From: Streptomyces seoulensis
Lineage (GTDB): Bacteria; Actinomycetota; Actinomycetes; Streptomycetales; Streptomycetaceae
Assembly (NCBI RefSeq): GCF_022846655.1
Contig: NZ_AP025667.1
Coordinates: 595,001 to 659,000 of the forward strand
Direction: 5' to 3'
Length of the DNA: 64,000 bases
Shown: piece after piece, positions 60,617-64,000 of the stretch
Layout: each line of letters starts with the position of its first letter
How positions within the stretch are numbered: the first letter of the stretch is position 1
Program-made: the position numbers and the translations under genes
The notes under the pieces: model-generated
The model's database searches: none
What the model was told of the DNA's origin: nothing
What the model saw: the letters and a program-made list of their open reading frames with translations, nothing else

Positions 60617-63600
60617 ATGAGCCTGCACGGTCTGCTCGACGCCGTCGTCAAGGACCCCGCCCTCGCGGAAGCGATCACCGCGGCCACGGACGGCAACCGC
60701 CCCCACATCGACCTCGTGGGTCCCTCCGCAGCCCGCCCCCTGGCCATCGCCGCCCTGGCCCGCGGCACCACCCGAACGGTCCTCGCGGTCACCGCCACCG
60801 GCCGCGAGGCCGAGGACCTGGCCGCGGCCCTGCGCTCGCTGCTGCCCTCCGAGGGCGTCGTGGAGTACCCCTCCTGGGAGACGCTGCCGCACGAGCGCCT
60901 CAGCCCGCGCAGCGACACCGTCGGCCGCCGCCTCGCCGTCCTGCGCCGCCTGGCCCACCCGCGCCCCGACGACCCCGACACCGGCCCCGTCTCCGTCGTC
61001 GTGGCCCCCGTGCGCTCCGTGCTCCAGCCGCAGGTCAAGGGCCTGGGCGACCTGGAACCCGTCTCCCTGAGGACCGGCCAGACCGCCGACCTGAACGAGA
61101 TCGTGGAAGCCCTCGCGGCCGCCGCGTACGCGCGCGTGGAGCTCGTCGAGAAGCGCGGCGAGTTCGCCGTACGCGGCGGCATCCTGGACGTGTTCCCGCC
61201 CACCGAGGAACACCCCCTGCGCATCGAGTTCTGGGGCGACGACGTCGAGGAGATCCGCTACTTCAAGGTCGCCGACCAGCGCTCCCTGGAAGTCGCCGAG
61301 CACGGCCTGTGGGCCCCGCCCTGCCGGGAACTGCTGCTCACCGACGACGTGCGCGCCCGCGCGCGTGCTCTTGCCGAGGAACACCCCGAGCTGGGCGAAC
61401 TGCTCGGCAAGATCGCCGAGGGCATCGCGGTCGAGGGCATGGAATCCCTCGCCCCGGTCCTCGTCGACGACATGGAACTGCTCCTCGACGTGCTCCCCGA
61501 GGGCTCGATGGCCGTGGTGTGCGACCCGGAGCGGGTCCGTACCCGCGCCTCCGACCTCGTCGCCACCTCCCAGGAGTTCCTCCAGGCGTCCTGGGCGGCC
61601 AGCGCGGGCGGCGGCGAGGCGCCCATCGACGTCGGCGCGGCCTCCCTGTGGTCCATCGCGGACGTGCGCGACCGCGCGCGCGAGCTGGACATGATGTGGT
61701 GGTCCGTCTCGCCGTTCGCCGCCGACGAGGAGTTCGACGGCGACACCCTCAAGCTCGGTATGCGCGCCCCCGAGACCTACCGCGGCGACACCGCCAGAGC
61801 GCTCGCCGACACCAAGGGCTGGCTCTCCGACGGCTGGCGCACGGTCTTCGTCACCGAGGGCCACGGCCCGGCCGCCCGCACGGTCGAGGTCCTCGGCGGC
61901 GAGGGCATCGCGGCCCGTCTCGACGCCGACCTCGCCGAGCTGAGCCCGTCCGTGGTGCACGTCTCCTGCGGCTCGATCGACAACGGCTTCGTGGACGCGG
62001 CGCTCAAGCTGGCCGTCCTCACCGAGACCGACCTGACCGGGCAGAAGGCCGCCGGCCGCGAGGGCGCCCGTATGCCCGCCCGCCGCCGCAAGGCCATCGA
62101 CCCGCTCACCCTCGAATCGGGCGACTACATCGTCCACGAGCAGCACGGCGTCGGCCGCTACATCGAGATGGTGCAGCGCACCGTCCAGGGCGCCACCCGC
62201 GAGTACCTGGTCGTGGAGTACGCGCCCGCCAAGCGCGGTCAGCCCGGTGACCGGCTGTACATCCCCACCGACCAGTTGGAGCAGATCACCAAGTACGTCG
62301 GCGGCGAGGCCCCCACCCTCCACCGCCTCGGCGGCGCCGACTGGACGAAGACCAAGGCGCGCGCCAAGAAGGCCGTCAAGGAGATCGCCGCCGACCTGAT
62401 CAGGCTGTACAGCGCCCGCATGGCCGCCCCCGGCCACGCCTTCGGCGGCGACACCCCCTGGCAGCGCGAGCTGGAGGACGCCTTCCCGTACGCGGAGACC
62501 CCGGACCAGCTCACCACCATCGCCGAGGTCAAGGAGGACATGGAGAAGTCGGTCCCGATGGACCGCCTGATCTGCGGCGACGTGGGCTACGGCAAGACCG
62601 AGATCGCGGTCCGCGCCGCCTTCAAGGCCGTCCAGGACGGCAAGCAGGTCGCCGTGCTCGTCCCGACCACCCTGCTGGTGCAGCAGCACTTCGGCACGTT
62701 CTCCGACCGGTACTCGCAGTTCCCGGTCAACGTGCGCGCCCTCTCCCGCTTCCAGACCGAGACCGAGGCCAAGGCCGTACTGGAGGGGCTCAAGGACGGC
62801 TCCGTGGACGTGGTCATCGGCACCCACCGCCTGTTCTCCTCCGAGACCAAGTTCAAGGACCTCGGCCTGGTCATTGTGGACGAGGAGCAGCGCTTCGGCG
62901 TCGAGCACAAGGAGCAGCTCAAGAAGCTGCGCGCCAACGTGGACGTCCTCACCATGTCCGCCACGCCCATCCCGCGCACCCTGGAGATGGCGGTCACCGG
63001 CATCCGCGAGATGTCCACGATCACCACCCCGCCCGAGGAGCGCCACCCGGTCCTGACCTTCGTCGGCCCGTACGAGGAGCGGCAGATCGGCGCCGCCATC
63101 CGCCGCGAACTGCTGCGCGAGGGCCAGGTCTTCTACATCCACAACCGTGTCGAGTCCATCGACCGCGCGGCCGCCCGGCTCCGCGAGATCGTCCCCGAGG
63201 CGCGGATCGCCACCGCCCACGGCCAGATGTCCGAACAGGCCCTGGAACAGGTCGTGGTGGACTTCTGGGAGAAGAAGTTCGACGTCCTGGTCTCCACGAC
63301 CATCGTCGAGTCCGGCATCGACATCTCCAACGCCAACACCCTGATCGTGGAGCGCGGCGACAACTTCGGCCTCTCCCAGTTGCACCAGCTCCGCGGCCGC
63401 GTCGGCCGTGGCCGCGAGCGTGGGTACGCCTACTTCCTGTACCCGCCGGAGAAGCCGCTCACCGAGACCGCGCACGAACGGCTCGCCACCATCGCCCAGC
63501 ACACCGAGATGGGCGCGGGCATGTACGTGGCCATGAAGGACCTGGAGATCCGCGGCGCGGGCAACCTGCTCGGCGGCGAGCAGTCCGGCCACATCGCGGG

Positions 63601-64000
63601 CGTCGGCTTCGACCTCTACATGCGCATGGTCGGCGAGGCCGTGGCCGACTACCGGCGCCAGTTGGAGACCGGCGAGATCGAGGAGGAAGCGCCGCTCGAG
63701 GTCAAGATCGAGCTGCCGGTCGACGCGCACGTCCCGCACGACTACGCGCCCGGCGAGCGGCTGCGCCTCCAGGCGTACCGGTCCATCGCCTCCGCCAACT
63801 CCGAGGACGACATCAAGGCCGTCCGCGAGGAACTCACCGACCGCTACGGCAAGCTGCCCGAGCCGGTGGAGAACCTGCTGCTGGTCGCCGGTCTGCGCAT
63901 GCTCGCGCGGGCCTGCGGCATCGGTGAGATCGTCCTCCAGGGCAACAACATCCGCTTCGCGCCGGTGGAGTTGCGCGAGTCGCAGGAGCTGCGGCTGAAG
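60617..64000 (+). CDS. mfd: Transcription-repair coupling factor (3' end outside window)
   Basis: Mfd displaces RNA polymerase stalled at DNA lesions and recruits UvrA. 1128 codons are present of about 1180. The N-terminal UvrB-like domains (VGPSAARPLAIAALARG, YPSWETLPHERLSPRSDTVG) are followed by the RNA-polymerase-interaction CarD-like domain (GDYIVHEQHGVGRY, about 500-570), then the RecG-like motor: Walker A CGDVGYGKTE near 652, VDEEQRFGVEHK near 753, LTMSATPIPRTLEM, the RESGID-type VSTTIVESGID and QLRGRVGRGRERGYAYF. The C-terminal UvrA-binding domain begins before the window edge. GGAAAG lies about 8 bases before ATG 60617. Confidence 0.97.
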   Translation, partial: MSLHGLLDAVVKDPALAEAITAATDGNRPHIDLVGPSAARPLAIAALARGTTRTVLAVTATGREAEDLAAALRSLLPSEGVVEYPSWETLPHERLSPRSDTVGRRLAVLRRLAHPRPDDPDTGPVSVVVAPVRSVLQPQVKGLGDLEPVSLRTGQTADLNEIVEALAAAAYARVELVEKRGEFAVRGGILDVFPPTEEHPLRIEFWGDDVEEIRYFKVADQRSLEVAEHGLWAPPCRELLLTDDVRARARALAEEHPELGELLGKIAEGIAVEGMESLAPVLVDDMELLLDVLPEGSMAVVCDPERVRTRASDLVATSQEFLQASWAASAGGGEAPIDVGAASLWSIADVRDRARELDMMWWSVSPFAADEEFDGDTLKLGMRAPETYRGDTARALADTKGWLSDGWRTVFVTEGHGPAARTVEVLGGEGIAARLDADLAELSPSVVHVSCGSIDNGFVDAALKLAVLTETDLTGQKAAGREGARMPARRRKAIDPLTLESGDYIVHEQHGVGRYIEMVQRTVQGATREYLVVEYAPAKRGQPGDRLYIPTDQLEQITKYVGGEAPTLHRLGGADWTKTKARAKKAVKEIAADLIRLYSARMAAPGHAFGGDTPWQRELEDAFPYAETPDQLTTIAEVKEDMEKSVPMDRLICGDVGYGKTEIAVRAAFKAVQDGKQVAVLVPTTLLVQQHFGTFSDRYSQFPVNVRALSRFQTETEAKAVLEGLKDGSVDVVIGTHRLFSSETKFKDLGLVIVDEEQRFGVEHKEQLKKLRANVDVLTMSATPIPRTLEMAVTGIREMSTITTPPEERHPVLTFVGPYEERQIGAAIRRELLREGQVFYIHNRVESIDRAAARLREIVPEARIATAHGQMSEQALEQVVVDFWEKKFDVLVSTTIVESGIDISNANTLIVERGDNFGLSQLHQLRGRVGRGRERGYAYFLYPPEKPLTETAHERLATIAQHTEMGAGMYVAMKDLEIRGAGNLLGGEQSGHIAGVGFDLYMRMVGEAVADYRRQLETGEIEEEAPLEVKIELPVDAHVPHDYAPGERLRLQAYRSIASANSEDDIKAVREELTDRYGKLPEPVENLLLVAGLRMLARACGIGEIVLQGNNIRFAPVELRESQELRLK

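Noticed and set aside
60506..63739. Long open frame (1077 codons) antisense to mfd
   Set aside because: Same GC-shadow effect; composition is that of reverse-complemented coding DNA.
1..64000. CRISPR array, insertion sequences, integrase genes or natural-product gene cluster
   Set aside because: No spaced direct-repeat array, no transposase or integrase motifs and no PKS/NRPS/terpene synthase domains were found on either strand.

Overview
The window is a piece of a Streptomyces chromosome. It is very GC-rich with extreme third-position bias, start codons are often GTG, -10 boxes look like TAGGNT, and it carries streptomycete markers: an SsgA-like sporulation protein, an RpfB-type G5/resuscitation factor, protein O-mannosyltransferase, twin proline-rich PQQ-propeller proteins and a DivIVA-like coiled-coil protein. 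From memory (not searched), the gene order runs parallel to S. coelicolor from about SCO3162 on the left down to mfd (about SCO3109) on the right, so most of the window is conserved core chromosome with a few accessory blocks.

Layout. 1-3.5 kb: partial serine hydrolase, then a CbiM/PDGLE-CbiQ-CbiO energy-coupling metal transporter with a Nur-like box over its promoter. 3.5-9.4 kb: ssgE-like gene, two tandem MecA-N type penicillin-binding proteins, protein O-mannosyltransferase. 9.5-15.1 kb: rsmI, a zinc-ribbon protein, tatD, rpfB, rsmA/ksgA, ispE. 15-22 kb: Uma2-type protein, ABC-F ATPase, two PQQ-propeller membrane proteins, a degenerate LuxR-type regulator. 22-27.5 kb: sodium/solute symporter with a small membrane partner, divergent from galT-galE-galK. 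27.5-32.4 kb: GNAT acetyltransferase, LuxR-type regulator, MarR regulator divergent from trans-aconitate-type methyltransferase plus VOC protein, desaturase-TetR pair. 32.6-36 kb: ppc and a membrane protein. 36-42 kb: a two-gene accessory cassette. 42-46.2 kb: pth, rplY/ctc, prs, glmU, tRNA-Gln. 46.2-50.5 kb: HTH/endonuclease-like protein, NarL-type sensor kinase, EF-hand protein, SAM methyltransferase. 50.5-55.6 kb: a toxin/immunity-domain island. 55.7-64 kb: DivIVA-like protein, MacB-type ATPase and FtsX-like permease, and mfd (cut by the window end).

The most interesting block is 36156-41989. An alpha/beta-hydrolase gene is coupled by an ATGA overlap to a 1517-residue protein with a caspase-like domain (His113/Cys166), a P-loop NTPase (Walker A near 340-347, Walker B Asp405) and about 16 copies of a roughly 38-45-residue WLxxHG repeat. 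Effector, NTP switch and repeat sensor in one protein, next to a lipase-like second effector, is the architecture of NTP-dependent conflict (anti-phage / programmed death) systems. It sits between housekeeping genes ppc and pth, where I recall no such genes in S. coelicolor.

The second accessory block is 50537-55572: a YwqJ-type deaminase with a SUKH-3 gene, a WHH-nuclease fused to a SUKH domain, and a deaminase-like/SUKH-4 fusion with a long Pro-rich linker. These are toxin and immunity modules of the polymorphic-toxin world without export signals. No CRISPR array, transposase, integrase or biosynthetic gene cluster was seen.
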